A stretch of 64,000 bases of DNA from Salipaludibacillus sp. CUR1 (GTDB taxonomy: Bacteria > Bacillota > Bacilli > Bacillales > Salisediminibacteriaceae), in NCBI RefSeq assembly GCF_021028955.1, contig NZ_JAIWPE010000064.1, forward strand, positions 124,001 through 188,000. Direction: 5' to 3'. A model generated the notes under the pieces. That model was not told the DNA's origin and made no database searches. It saw only the letters and a program-made list of their open reading frames with translations. The position numbers and the translations under genes are program-made. Positions within the stretch are counted from its first letter, which is position 1, and each line of letters opens with the position of its first letter. Positions 53,734 to 63,625 of the stretch are shown piece after piece.

Positions 53734-54722
53734 CATTTAGGAAAAAATTTCGCGTCAGTCTGCAAATAAAGGATTACATATTGCGTAGTGTAGTAACACG
53801 AGAAGCTTCTTCAAATTCATTAGTTAATTATTATGAAAAAGTTCTTCCTGAAGGTCTGGTAGAGAACGGAAATATAATTGATAAAGAAAATTTTGAACTG
53901 TTCTTATCCGGCTGTGCAGCAGAATGGAAGATCAGACATAAACCTCTGTGTTTTTTAGTGCCGGATTCTTCTTTTTTCTTTGGTGCTGCAAAGATTTCAA
54001 AAGGGTTGAAAGAGCAGGATATACGAGACTACATACAAAGCGAAGCTGGGGCAACTATTCATGTGCCTTTTGATAGGGCTGTCTTTGATTATCATTTGCT
54101 GGAAAATAAAGAGGAAGAAGATGAAGAGAATAATTTAAGAAATATTCTGCTGTTCGCAGCTCCTGAACAAGCAGTTAACAGCTATACTGCTCTTTTCAAA
54201 AAGGCAAAAATTACCCCTGCCGCTGCGGATATTGCACCGCTTTCCCTGCATCGTCTTTACATGCAGAAAGAGGAGCACGAGCCTGGAGAAGAACTTATCC
54301 AACTGGAATGGGACATGAATTCTATTAATATAGGCATATTTAAAGATAATATACCTGTGTTCTTGCGTAATCATTCACAACCTTTCAGGAGAGAAGACTG
54401 GGAAGCCACAGCAGAGGAGAACCTCGTTCAGTGGGTTTGCAAGCAGGATGAAAAAGTGGAGCGGGACATACTGAAGGCACTAAAGGAAGTGAAACAAGTT
54501 ATTGACTATTGGAGAATAGCGGATTACAAGAGTGAAAATAAAAAAGCAGATTTATTTCTAACAGGCGATCATCCAAAATTATGGTTTATTCAAAAGTCGC
54601 TTGAAGATACTCTTAAAATGGACGTACAAACTGAAAAATCTATTGATTTATTATCAAAGGTTAATATGGATCTTCCTGGGCAATTTATTCTCCCTGTAAG
54701 CCTTTGTCTTAAAGAGGTGTAG
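53721..54722 (+). CDS. pilM: Type IV pilus assembly protein PilM
   Basis: PilM is an actin-like cytoplasmic protein that recruits PilN to the inner platform. 333 residues from ATG 53721, preceded by GGAGGG, inside the comC end. Family features are the N-terminal RVSLQIKDYILRSVVTRE, VENGNIIDKENFELFL (about 48-63), CFLVPDSSFFFG and DIAPLSLHRLYMQ (about 172). The C-terminal part is divergent. B. subtilis lacks pilMNO, so this host may build a fuller pilus. Confidence 0.87.
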   Translation: MGVLAFRKKFRVSLQIKDYILRSVVTREASSNSLVNYYEKVLPEGLVENGNIIDKENFELFLSGCAAEWKIRHKPLCFLVPDSSFFFGAAKISKGLKEQDIRDYIQSEAGATIHVPFDRAVFDYHLLENKEEEDEENNLRNILLFAAPEQAVNSYTALFKKAKITPAAADIAPLSLHRLYMQKEEHEPGEELIQLEWDMNSINIGIFKDNIPVFLRNHSQPFRREDWEATAEENLVQWVCKQDEKVERDILKALKEVKQVIDYWRIADYKSENKKADLFLTGDHPKLWFIQKSLEDTLKMDVQTEKSIDLLSKVNMDLPGQFILPVSLCLKEV

Positions 54723-54725
54723 CTA

Positions 54726-55628
54726 ATGTCTGTTGAAATTAATTTACTTCCCGAAAAAAGAGCCGGAAAACGTTTATTTTATATTTATGGGCCAGTTGCG
54801 CTTCTTCTGCTTGTAGTCTTTTTATTTATTTTAGCCATATCTTATCAGCAAAATTTATTAAAAGAACAGCAAAGACTAACTGCTCAGGCCGATGAAGTGA
54901 GGGAGCATCAGGAAGCCGAAAGAAGCAAAGTGGCCGGTACAGACGCTGAGGCAGAACAATTAGAGAGTGTGGTAGAAAAACTAGAGGCACAAAGAAACCC
55001 GACAACAAGTTTGCTTAACATCCTAGTCGGCAAATTGCCGGAGCGTGGTTTTTTTCTTGAGTTTCAGTTTGAAAACCCCGGCCATATAAATTTGAAGGCC
55101 CAATTTGAAACGCAAAGAGGAGCCTCAAGCTATCTTCATGAAATAAATCAGCTCCCGGCAGTAGAAGAAGCAACCATTGAGGAAATAAAGGGTGAAGAGT
55201 TACTTCCTGACGACGGGACTTTCACTGGTGATGAAATGCCAAGATACCATGTTTCTTTCTCAATCCGTTTATATGAGCATATATTTAACGATTATGAAAA
55301 CTGGAATGAAGCTATGGGGTCTTATGAAGAACAATTGGAAAGTGAAAGGTCTCTTCAGGATCAGGGAGAATTTGGCGAGTATGAGCAGGAAGCTGATCCA
55401 GAAACTGAGTTTGATACGGAAAGCGGCTCAGATGTGGACACTGATACTGGTAATGAAGATGACGGCGATCCCGGGACAGAATTTAATAGTGGAACTGAGT
55501 TTAATTCAGATAATGGATTTGATTTAGAAAATGAGCTGAATGATTCAGACGATTTAAACGAAGAGGAAGAAAGCCTCTTTAATGACGATGATGTATTTAA
55601 TGATGACGAAACTGGGGAGGATGACTAA
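54726..55628 (+). CDS. pilN: Type IV pilus assembly protein PilN with acidic C-terminal extension
   Basis: PilN is a bitopic membrane protein pairing with PilO. The diagnostic start SVEINLLPEKRAGKRLFYIY binds PilM. One transmembrane helix (VALLLLVVFLFILAISY, about 24-40), a coiled coil (41-95) and a ferredoxin-like domain follow to about residue 190. The remaining 100 residues are a D/E/N/T/S-rich tail with repeats such as GTEFNSGTEFNSDNG. Usual PilN is 170-200 residues, so the tail is an addition. The stop overlaps the next start as TAATG. Confidence 0.87.
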   Translation: MSVEINLLPEKRAGKRLFYIYGPVALLLLVVFLFILAISYQQNLLKEQQRLTAQADEVREHQEAERSKVAGTDAEAEQLESVVEKLEAQRNPTTSLLNILVGKLPERGFFLEFQFENPGHINLKAQFETQRGASSYLHEINQLPAVEEATIEEIKGEELLPDDGTFTGDEMPRYHVSFSIRLYEHIFNDYENWNEAMGSYEEQLESERSLQDQGEFGEYEQEADPETEFDTESGSDVDTDTGNEDDGDPGTEFNSGTEFNSDNGFDLENELNDSDDLNEEEESLFNDDDVFNDDETGEDD

Positions 55629-56512
55629 TGAAAATAACCTTCAGACACATCCAGACAGTTTTAATAACTGCATCAGTCCTTGTGCTGGCTGGACTCATTG
55701 CTTATTATTTTCTGGTCATCCAGCCGCTGGAACAGGGAATAGAAGAAAAAGAAACAGAGCTTAGTTACGAGATGGAAGTTTTAGAGACTTTGAAACAGTC
55801 AGACGGGCCGGAAAAGCAGTATACCGATCTTAAAATTCAATCCATGCTCCATCAGGTTCCTGTTAAACCATGGATTGACCACTGGTTAATGGATTTTGAA
55901 AAAGCTGAACTAATGTCTGATACACAAATAAACCATTACGTTTTCTCAAAAGACGTTTTGTCTGCTTCGGCCATAGATGAGCTGGAAGAAGCAGAAGAGC
56001 CTGCTATCGAAACTGAAGTGGAATTTAATATAACTAATGAAACTGGAAATCCGGAAAATGCAGGAGTTACCGGTGGATTTGAAGAAGATACAGATGTCGA
56101 TGTAAAAGTAGACGTGAAATTTCATATGGAAGATGAGAAGGATCGTCCCTCCCTGTCAACAGGGGATCCCTCAGATAAAAGTGCGGTAGAGGTGGCTGAC
56201 GGTGTAAAGGTTAACCGGATGACTTCAGGCCTTTCTGTAGAAGCAGAAACATATGAGCAGCTGTTCCAATTTCTCTATGAAATCGAACAACTGCCCCGCT
56301 TAACTGAAATATATGCCCTGTCGTTTAATGCTCCTTCAGAAAGTGACCTTTTATTTGAAGAGGAATATGACGAAACGGCCTTATTAAATATGGATGTATA
56401 TTTGAGCGCTTATTATCTGAAAGAACTGGAACATGTATTTGCAGATTATGAACCCTCAGGTCCTTTTGAAGATCCCGGATTTAAGGAAACACCAATATAC
56501 CAGGATCCTTAA
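55628..56512 (+). CDS. pilO: PilO-like type IV pilus assembly protein
   Basis: 294 residues. One transmembrane helix (LITASVLVLAGLIAYYFLV, about 12-30), a coiled coil (EQGIEEKETELSYEMEVLET), then an external domain broken by acidic inserts (about 110-185). The C-terminal half has the PilO-like LSVEAETYEQLFQFLYEIEQ (about 202-221). Assignment rests on topology and position after pilN; similarity alone is weak. PilN-PilO dimers align the pilus machine in the membrane. Confidence 0.75.
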   Translation: MKITFRHIQTVLITASVLVLAGLIAYYFLVIQPLEQGIEEKETELSYEMEVLETLKQSDGPEKQYTDLKIQSMLHQVPVKPWIDHWLMDFEKAELMSDTQINHYVFSKDVLSASAIDELEEAEEPAIETEVEFNITNETGNPENAGVTGGFEEDTDVDVKVDVKFHMEDEKDRPSLSTGDPSDKSAVEVADGVKVNRMTSGLSVEAETYEQLFQFLYEIEQLPRLTEIYALSFNAPSESDLLFEEEYDETALLNMDVYLSAYYLKELEHVFADYEPSGPFEDPGFKETPIYQDP

Positions 56513-56574
56513 AAGGCTCGAACAGGATTGAGATTGGTTTATAAAATACGAACAATTTATACTTAAATGATTTA

Positions 56575-56701
56575 AGTGTCGTCATAACACGCAGACTTCT
56601 CTGGTTAAAAGTGCGCCCTGAAGACCCCTGAGATCAGTGGTTTGGGATGGCCAAGAAGGCTGAGTTTTTACCTAAGGAAAGCGAGGTGTTTTGACGACAC
56701 A
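56575..56701. ncRNA. Candidate structured RNA in the pilO-spoIIB gap
   Basis: The ends pair perfectly over 9 bp (GTGTCGTCA at 56575-56583, TGACGACAC at 56693-56701), then after one mismatch AACAC pairs with GTGTT. Inside, GGTTAAAA pairs with TTTTTACC apart from one mismatch, and CCC/GGG, CTGA/TCAG and GCC/GGC mini-stems follow. A short hairpin and T-run (about 56733-56752) could terminate it. I recognise no known riboswitch or small RNA family. The rest of the 435-base gap shows nothing clear. Confidence 0.5.
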
Positions 56702-56947
56702 AATTTAACCGACTTTCAAAATAAAAACTTCCTGCCTGGGTTTAGGTTTTTTAAGGTTTATTTTTTCTTTTGTCTTATCCTCTTCCAGCCAGTATTCTTA
56801 TTTATCTCATCCGGCAATTAATCTCTTTTTTAGATCGCTGTTTATAAATACTCCGTGGTGCAAAATCCTGAATCTTGTTCTATCATTTTTGTCCAGTTAA
56901 TAGAATGGTATAAAAGCTGGTCGAAAAGAAAGGAGCGGCGTTTTATT

Positions 56948-58051
56948 GTGACTAATAAGAGAGAGGTACTCGTTCGTCTGGACGGAAAGTATAAGAAAGT
57001 TGAAAAACGAAATAATTTTAACGAAACAGCTGCAGCTAAGGATTCGGGAAAAGTACAGCAAAAGTATGAACCTTTACTAAGTGCAAGGCAGTCTGACGAG
57101 AAAGAGACAAAAAAAATAGTAAATTTACAAAAGAAACGTCAATTTTTGGAAGATACCCAGCAACCTTTCTGGGATGATGGCAAAAGTCACCAGAGTCCTA
57201 AGCTTCCTCCTACACACAGGAAAAAGAAAAACCCGTCATGGGACCAGTTTTCTTTCAGTTTTTTAAAAAATATTGTTTTTTTGTCTGTCACAGCCGCTGT
57301 TCTTGTTGGCAGCGCGTTCGGGTTAATGCTGCTTTCTTTATTGTCTGGTAATGATACGAGTGCAGAAAGTGAGCAGGAAGTTTCACAGTCAATTAATCAA
57401 CCGGCTGAAATTGCAGGCAGTTCAGAGAATGATTTCAGGACATTTCCTTCATTTGACCTCCAGTTAGTTCAGGGCGGCGCGTTTTCTACCGAAGAAAAAG
57501 GGCAGGAGATGGCTGGTGTAATAAAAGCAAAAGGGTTTCCTTCGGTATTAATGGAAGATAACGGGACATATTTTTTATTTTTAGGGATCGCCTCCGGCAA
57601 GGAATCGGCTGAAGTTATTGGCTCTCATTTGGAAGCGCATAATCAGGATACTTATATTAAGCCTTATGCTTTTAAAACGTCTGAAGCCGAAATAGAGGAC
57701 TCCGTTTATTCTGTGTTATCAGCTGGTGTGCATTGGATGGAGCTGGCTGCCAGGATGTCGGTTAAAAATATGGAAGGACAAGTCCCTGCTGATCAGGACG
57801 TCACGGCTTTTTTCCAAAGCGGAGCAGCCTGGAAACAATCACATGAAGCCCTTTCGACTAACAACAGTGACGTAGAGGAACTGCTTTCACAATGGCTGGA
57901 TCTGACAGAACCTGTTATGGAAGTCTATTCAGCCGGGACCTTTTCAGATGCTTTTGCATGGGAAATTCAAGATTCACTCCTTAGAGGTATGATTATTTAT
58001 GATAAGCTAATTAAAGAAATAGAAAATAACAATGACATAGACCACACATAA
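56948..58051 (+). CDS. spoIIB: Stage II sporulation protein B (SpoIIB), SPOR-domain protein
   Basis: SpoIIB localises to the sporulation septum and speeds septal peptidoglycan thinning during engulfment. 367 residues from GTG 56948, preceded by AAAGGAGCGG. A basic, hydrophilic cytoplasmic part (1-105) with VRLDGKYKKVEK near the start, a single transmembrane helix (IVFLSVTAAVLVGSAFGLML, about 112-131) and an external part with a SPOR-like segment (FDLQLVQGGAFSTEEKGQEM, about 175-194). Placement just upstream of the maf-radC-mre cluster matches B. subtilis. Confidence 0.85.
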   Translation: MTNKREVLVRLDGKYKKVEKRNNFNETAAAKDSGKVQQKYEPLLSARQSDEKETKKIVNLQKKRQFLEDTQQPFWDDGKSHQSPKLPPTHRKKKNPSWDQFSFSFLKNIVFLSVTAAVLVGSAFGLMLLSLLSGNDTSAESEQEVSQSINQPAEIAGSSENDFRTFPSFDLQLVQGGAFSTEEKGQEMAGVIKAKGFPSVLMEDNGTYFLFLGIASGKESAEVIGSHLEAHNQDTYIKPYAFKTSEAEIEDSVYSVLSAGVHWMELAARMSVKNMEGQVPADQDVTAFFQSGAAWKQSHEALSTNNSDVEELLSQWLDLTEPVMEVYSAGTFSDAFAWEIQDSLLRGMIIYDKLIKEIENNNDIDHT

Positions 58052-58079
58052 TAAAGATGCAGATAAGGAAGGGGTAATT

Positions 58080-59513
58080 ATGAGTTCGTCCTCACCGCAA
58101 GTAAGAATAGAAAAAGATTTAATGGGAGAAAAAAAGATCCCTGCAGAGGCCTATTACGGCATACAGACTATTAGAGCGAAAGAAAATTTTCCAATCACCG
58201 GGTATCCTCCCCATGAAGAGCTTATAAAAGCTTTCGGCTACGTGAAAAAAGCGGCAGCTAAAGCGAATGCTAAAGTTGGTGTACTGAATAAAGGCATAGC
58301 TGAGGCAATTATTCAAGCAGCTGACGAAGTTATTGCTGGCGAGTTTAACGAAGAATTTATCGTAGACAGTATCCAGGGCGGCGCGGGCACGTCTTTTAAT
58401 ATGAACGCGAACGAAGTCATTGCTAACCGGGCGATAGAAATTCTGGGCGGTAAAAAAGGCGAGTATTTAAAAGTCAGTCCTACAACCCACGTGAATATGG
58501 CCCAGTCTACAAACGACACGTTCCCTACCGCAATTAATATCGCCTGTCTTAATTTGTCACAAGGGTTGATTAAAGCATTAAATGAATTAGTTGAGACGAT
58601 GAAGAAAAAAGAAGACGAGTTTGACCATGTCATAAAAATGGGCAGAACACATCTTCAAGATGCTGTGCCTATAAGGCTGGGACAGGAGTTTGGTTCATAT
58701 GGGAGGCTCCTCGCCAGGGATTTAAAACGCGTCAAGCAATCAGTTGACCAGCTTTATGAAGTGAACATGGGAGCGACAGCAGTAGGAACCGGATTAAATG
58801 CCATGCCTGCCTATATCGATCAGGTGACTAAAAATCTTGCGGAAATAACAGGATTGCCTTTTCATCGTGCGGATAATTTAGTGGATGCCACACAAAATAC
58901 GGATGCATACACTCAGCTTTCAGGAGCCATGAAAATTCTGGCTATCAACCTATCCAAGATTTCCAATGATCTCAGGCTGATGAGTTCCGGCCCGAGAACC
59001 GGCTTTAATGAGATTAATCTTCCACCGAGACAGGCAGGGTCCTCTATTATGCCTGGGAAAGTTAATCCTGTCATGTGTGAAGTTGTTAATCAGATTTCGT
59101 TCCAGGTTATAGGAAATGATCACACAATCAGCCTTGCCTCCGAAGCAGGCCAGCTTGAGTTGAATGTTATGGAGCCGGTGCTGGTATTTAATCTTCTGCA
59201 ATCTTTTACTATATTGAGAAACGGTATTAATGTATTTAAAGAGTTTGCAGTAGAAGGTATTGAAGCAAATATTTATCATTGCAAACAGCTGGTGGAAAAT
59301 AGTGTAGGGATTATAACAGCTATAAACCCTCACGTTGGATATGAAACAGCAGCAAGGATTGCAAAAGAAGCAATTTCCTCTGGCAGGCCGGTCAGGGAAA
59401 TTTGCATTGAAAGAGGAATCCTGTCGGAAGAGGAACTTGACCGGATTCTTGACCCATTAGAAATGACTAATCCGGGTATCGCAGCAAAAGAATTAATTTT
59501 TGGCGAAGAATAA
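58080..59513 (+). CDS. aspA: Aspartate ammonia-lyase
   Basis: Converts L-aspartate to fumarate and ammonia. 477 residues. Family features are RIEKDLMGEKKIPAEAYYGI at the N-terminus, STNDTFPTAINIA (about 140), GRTHLQDAVPIRLGQEF (about 187) and the superfamily signature GSSIMPGKVNPVM (about 320) in the flexible active-site loop. Aspartase is favoured over fumarase by the first segment and the context-free motif set; fumarase C is the alternative. Not part of the syntenic set, so an insertion between spoIIB and maf. Confidence 0.93.
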   Translation: MSSSSPQVRIEKDLMGEKKIPAEAYYGIQTIRAKENFPITGYPPHEELIKAFGYVKKAAAKANAKVGVLNKGIAEAIIQAADEVIAGEFNEEFIVDSIQGGAGTSFNMNANEVIANRAIEILGGKKGEYLKVSPTTHVNMAQSTNDTFPTAINIACLNLSQGLIKALNELVETMKKKEDEFDHVIKMGRTHLQDAVPIRLGQEFGSYGRLLARDLKRVKQSVDQLYEVNMGATAVGTGLNAMPAYIDQVTKNLAEITGLPFHRADNLVDATQNTDAYTQLSGAMKILAINLSKISNDLRLMSSGPRTGFNEINLPPRQAGSSIMPGKVNPVMCEVVNQISFQVIGNDHTISLASEAGQLELNVMEPVLVFNLLQSFTILRNGINVFKEFAVEGIEANIYHCKQLVENSVGIITAINPHVGYETAARIAKEAISSGRPVREICIERGILSEEELDRILDPLEMTNPGIAAKELIFGEE

Positions 59514-59536
59514 CACCCCCACAGAATGCAGCTTGA

Positions 59537-59584
59537 ACAAAGAGGAAGAGTTTAGTAAAATATTAAGTGTCTCTTCCTCTTTTC
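59537..59584 (+). terminator. Terminator of aspA
   Basis: AAAGAGGAAGAG and CTCTTCCTCTTT arms are followed by T residues, 30 bp before the maf start. Confidence 0.8.
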
Positions 59585-59614
59585 ATAATCTCTCAAAAAA
59601 AGGATGGGACATGC

Positions 59615-60172
59615 ATGAAACCTTTCATATTAGCCTCACAATCCCCGAGAAGAAAGCAGCTTCTGGAACAAGCCCGCCTTTCTTTTTCTATTATTCCAAG
59701 CAGTATTGAAGAAACAGTACCTGATCATTACTCCCCCGAAGAAACAGTCGCTTTATTAGCTTACCAAAAAGCCGCAGATGTTTTAAAAAATCACAGAGAT
59801 TCTGTTATTTTAGGTGCCGACACTATTGTGTCACTTGACGGAACAATTCTGGGTAAACCTGCGAATGATGAAGATGCCAGAGCCAAACTTCACCTCCTTT
59901 CCGGCAGAACACACCAGGTTCTTACTGGCGTAGCTATATTATCCTCAGAAAAAGAAATAACTTTTACAGCCCAGGCTCAAGTCTCGTTTTATACGCTGTC
60001 AGATGAAGAAATTGACAATTATATACGAAGCGGAGAACCGTCTGATAAAGCAGGAGCGTATGGCATCCAAGGCCTCGGGGCCACATTCGTTGAAAAAGTG
60101 GAAGGGGATTACTTTGCGATTGTGGGTCTTCCTATTGCAAAGGTTAGTCGTGCTTTAAAGTCATTTAATTAA
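59615..60172 (+). CDS. maf: Nucleoside triphosphate pyrophosphatase Maf
   Basis: Maf hydrolyses non-canonical or excess pyrimidine nucleotides and affects septum formation. 185 residues from ATG 59615, preceded by AAGGATG. The signature FILASQSPRRKQLLEQA is at the N-terminus, with VILGADTIVSLDG (about 65-77) and the DKAGAYGIQG motif (about 144-153). Start of the maf-radC-mreBCD-minC run. Confidence 0.96.
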   Translation: MKPFILASQSPRRKQLLEQARLSFSIIPSSIEETVPDHYSPEETVALLAYQKAADVLKNHRDSVILGADTIVSLDGTILGKPANDEDARAKLHLLSGRTHQVLTGVAILSSEKEITFTAQAQVSFYTLSDEEIDNYIRSGEPSDKAGAYGIQGLGATFVEKVEGDYFAIVGLPIAKVSRALKSFN

Positions 60173-60185
60173 AAGGAGGACTTGT

Positions 60186-60872
60186 ATGGCTATGTCGATA
60201 ATGATTAAAGATGTCCCAAAAAGTGAGAGGCCAAGGGAAAGGATGCTGAGGGAAGGCCCTCAGTCCCTGTCCAACCAGGATTTAATTGCGCTTTTACTTG
60301 GTTCCGGAACCAGATCAGAATCAGTTATTCAGCTTTCAGCAAGAGTAATTCAGCATTTTAATGGGCTTAAAATGCTGAAAGACGCCAGCATAAAAGAATT
60401 AATGGATATTCACGGGATAGGTGAAGCGAAAGCCGTGCAGCTCAGGGCTGCACTCGAATTAGGAAAGCGGATTAAGCAGTTTCCAGCTGAAGATCGTTAT
60501 GTGATCCGTTCCCCGGAAGATGTTTCCCTTTATATGATGGATGAGATGCGCCACTTACAGCAGGAACATTTTGTGTGCCTCTATCTAAATACCAAGAACC
60601 AGGTGGTTCATAAACAGACCGTTTTTATCGGAAGCCTGAATGCATCGATTGTTCATCCGCGGGAAGTATTTAAAGAAGCTTTCCGGTATTCAGCTGCCTC
60701 TATCGTATGTCTGCACAATCACCCTTCTGGTGACCCTGGACCAAGCCGGGAAGATATTGATGTTACTAAACGGCTCAGTGAATGCGGAAAAATGCTGGGA
60801 ATTGAGCTGCTAGACCATGTTATTATCGGTGATAAAAGATTCTGTTCTTTAAAAGAAAAAGGTTATCTTTAA
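60186..60872 (+). CDS. radC: RadC/YsxA family JAB-domain protein
   Basis: 228 residues, ATG 60186 after AAAGGAGG. The N-terminal helix-hairpin-helix (about 65-85) includes LMDIHGIGEAKAVQLRAALE. The C-terminal JAMM metalloprotease-like domain has the metal motif LHNHPSGDPGPSREDIDVT (about 178-196). Despite the name, a direct repair role is unproven in the family. 13 bp after maf. Confidence 0.95.
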   Translation: MAMSIMIKDVPKSERPRERMLREGPQSLSNQDLIALLLGSGTRSESVIQLSARVIQHFNGLKMLKDASIKELMDIHGIGEAKAVQLRAALELGKRIKQFPAEDRYVIRSPEDVSLYMMDEMRHLQQEHFVCLYLNTKNQVVHKQTVFIGSLNASIVHPREVFKEAFRYSAASIVCLHNHPSGDPGPSREDIDVTKRLSECGKMLGIELLDHVIIGDKRFCSLKEKGYL

Positions 60873-61005
60873 TTCTTCTATGTATTCTCCCCCAGTGTTA
60901 AACTCCCTTTATAAAAATTGGAAATAACGCTCTTTCCATTATGTACACACTCCCCCTGTTATGTTAGGATAAAATGAGGATTTTACTGAGTATGATGGAA
61001 AATAC

Positions 61006-61034
61006 TACTCAATTCTTAAAAGATTGAGTATAAT
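61006..61034 (+). promoter_or_regulatory. mreB promoter region with overlapping inverted repeat
   Basis: TATAAT lies at 61029-61034. TACTCAAT (61006-61013) and ATTGAGTA (61023-61030) form perfect 8-bp arms that enter the -10. This could be an operator. No good -35 is seen. Confidence 0.5.
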
Positions 61035-61125
61035 TAATCTTATGGACTTTTAATTCCATTTAGAGCATACTTGAGTGTTTTTTATTAATTATAAATTTTT
61101 TAGACCTTGAGAGGAGATTACATAG

Positions 61126-62166
<1,041 letters not shown>

Positions 62167-62180
62167 AGTAGGTGTCGCAG

Positions 62181-63068
62181 ATGTCTCCATTTTTTTCTAA
62201 CAAGCGGCTGATTATTTTATTAGTTTGCATGATTATTCTTGTCGCACTAATCGGTTACTCCATGAGTGACAGAAAAACACTTTCATGGCCTGAACAGTTT
62301 GTGGCAGATACTGTAGGTACGGTTCAGTCAGCATTTTCAATTCCCGCTCATTTGGCAGCGGGTTTCTTTGAGAACGTGCGCGATATGAGAAATTTATACA
62401 CTGAGAATCAAGTGTTAAAATCGCATTTGGATGAATTTGCTTCGCTTCAGGTTGAGTTGAACCAATTGCGCAGAAAAAATGAAGAACTTGAGGGAGCTCT
62501 TGACCTTCAGGATGATTTAGATTTGATGGACTATACTGTCCGGTCAGCAATGGTGATTCACCGTTCGCCCGACAGATGGAATGAACTTGTAGGGATTAAT
62601 AAAGGGGCACAGGATGGCATCGAAGAAGATATGGCAGTGATGACATCCCAGGGGCTGATTGGAAAAGTGAAACAGGTTTCGCAATTTTCATCATCAATAC
62701 AATTATTAAGTGACCAGGATATTACAAACCGTATTTCAGCAATGGCAGACGGGGACGAAAGTATTTATGGCTTCATAGAAGGCATTGATAATGAGAGTGG
62801 CTATTTGCAGTTTACTAAACTTGATATTGATGCTGAACTTGAAACAGGCCAAACTGTGTCTACTTCCGGTTTGGGAGGCGTTTTTCCTGAAGGCTTAATG
62901 ATTGGAGAAATTGTAGATTATGAAAATGATGAATACGGGCTTACCCAAACGGCCTATATAGAACCTTCAGCTAATTTTTATCATTTGGATTATGTAATGG
63001 TTGTTGAGCGGGGGGCTCCGACTCTTGAGGATGATATAAACCCGGATGCTGAGGCGGATAACTCATGA
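62181..63068 (+). CDS. mreC: Rod shape-determining protein MreC
   Basis: Bitopic scaffold linking MreB to penicillin-binding proteins. 295 residues from ATG 62181, seven bases after AGTAGGTG; a GTG three codons earlier is inside that site. One transmembrane helix (RLIILLVCMIILVALIGYS), a coiled coil (about 70-105) and two beta barrels (GINKGAQDGIEEDMAVMTSQ; GLGGVFPEGLMIGEIVDY) follow. The tail is acidic. It overlaps mreD by 4 bp. Confidence 0.96.
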   Translation: MSPFFSNKRLIILLVCMIILVALIGYSMSDRKTLSWPEQFVADTVGTVQSAFSIPAHLAAGFFENVRDMRNLYTENQVLKSHLDEFASLQVELNQLRRKNEELEGALDLQDDLDLMDYTVRSAMVIHRSPDRWNELVGINKGAQDGIEEDMAVMTSQGLIGKVKQVSQFSSSIQLLSDQDITNRISAMADGDESIYGFIEGIDNESGYLQFTKLDIDAELETGQTVSTSGLGGVFPEGLMIGEIVDYENDEYGLTQTAYIEPSANFYHLDYVMVVERGAPTLEDDINPDAEADNS

Positions 63069-63589
63069 TAGCTCGTTATTCTTTAATTATTGTAGTGTTT
63101 ATTCTGTTTATAGTTGAAGGAACGGTTTATCAAATATTTGCACCAGATCTGCATGGTTTTCCTTACCAGTTAATTCCCCGGTGGATGTTTATGCTGATTT
63201 TACTGACCGGGATCTTCCGGGGAAGAGGGTACGGGTTGTTTTATGGAATTGTGTTTGGGGTTTTTTATGATATTGTGTATTCTCAAATTCTTGGTATATA
63301 CACGTTTGGAATGGGATTAATTGCTTATATTTTATCTATTTCAATCCCCTTTATAAAAGATAATGTGGCAATGACTATTCTCACAGTGACGTTTGGTGTT
63401 GTGTTGCTGGAATATTACGTGTTTGGAATGATGACGTTACTAGGGGTGACTGATATGCCCCATGAAACTTTTTTTAACGACCGTTTTCTTCCAACTATGA
63501 TTATGAATTTTACGCTTCTGGTTATTTTTACTTACCCATTAAGGTTATGGTTTCAGTACCTTGAGAAGAAGTTTAATGAATTAGTTTAA
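63065..63589 (+). CDS. mreD: Rod shape-determining protein MreD
   Basis: 174-residue membrane protein with about five helices, partner of MreC. Family features are LIIVVFILFIVEGTVYQIF at the N-terminus, the R-G-x-G-Y-G-L-F-Y-G-I-V-F-G pattern (about 53-66) and DIVYSQILGIYTFGMGLIAY. ATG 63065 overlaps the mreC stop. Confidence 0.93.
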   Translation: MIARYSLIIVVFILFIVEGTVYQIFAPDLHGFPYQLIPRWMFMLILLTGIFRGRGYGLFYGIVFGVFYDIVYSQILGIYTFGMGLIAYILSISIPFIKDNVAMTILTVTFGVVLLEYYVFGMMTLLGVTDMPHETFFNDRFLPTMIMNFTLLVIFTYPLRLWFQYLEKKFNELV

Positions 63590-63625
63590 TAGCCGTATTT
63601 TCCGGAAAGTGAGGGGGGAGGCATT

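Noticed and set aside
56575-56701. c-di-GMP or other known riboswitch
   Set aside because: The conserved c-di-GMP core sequences are absent, and I could not match another class.
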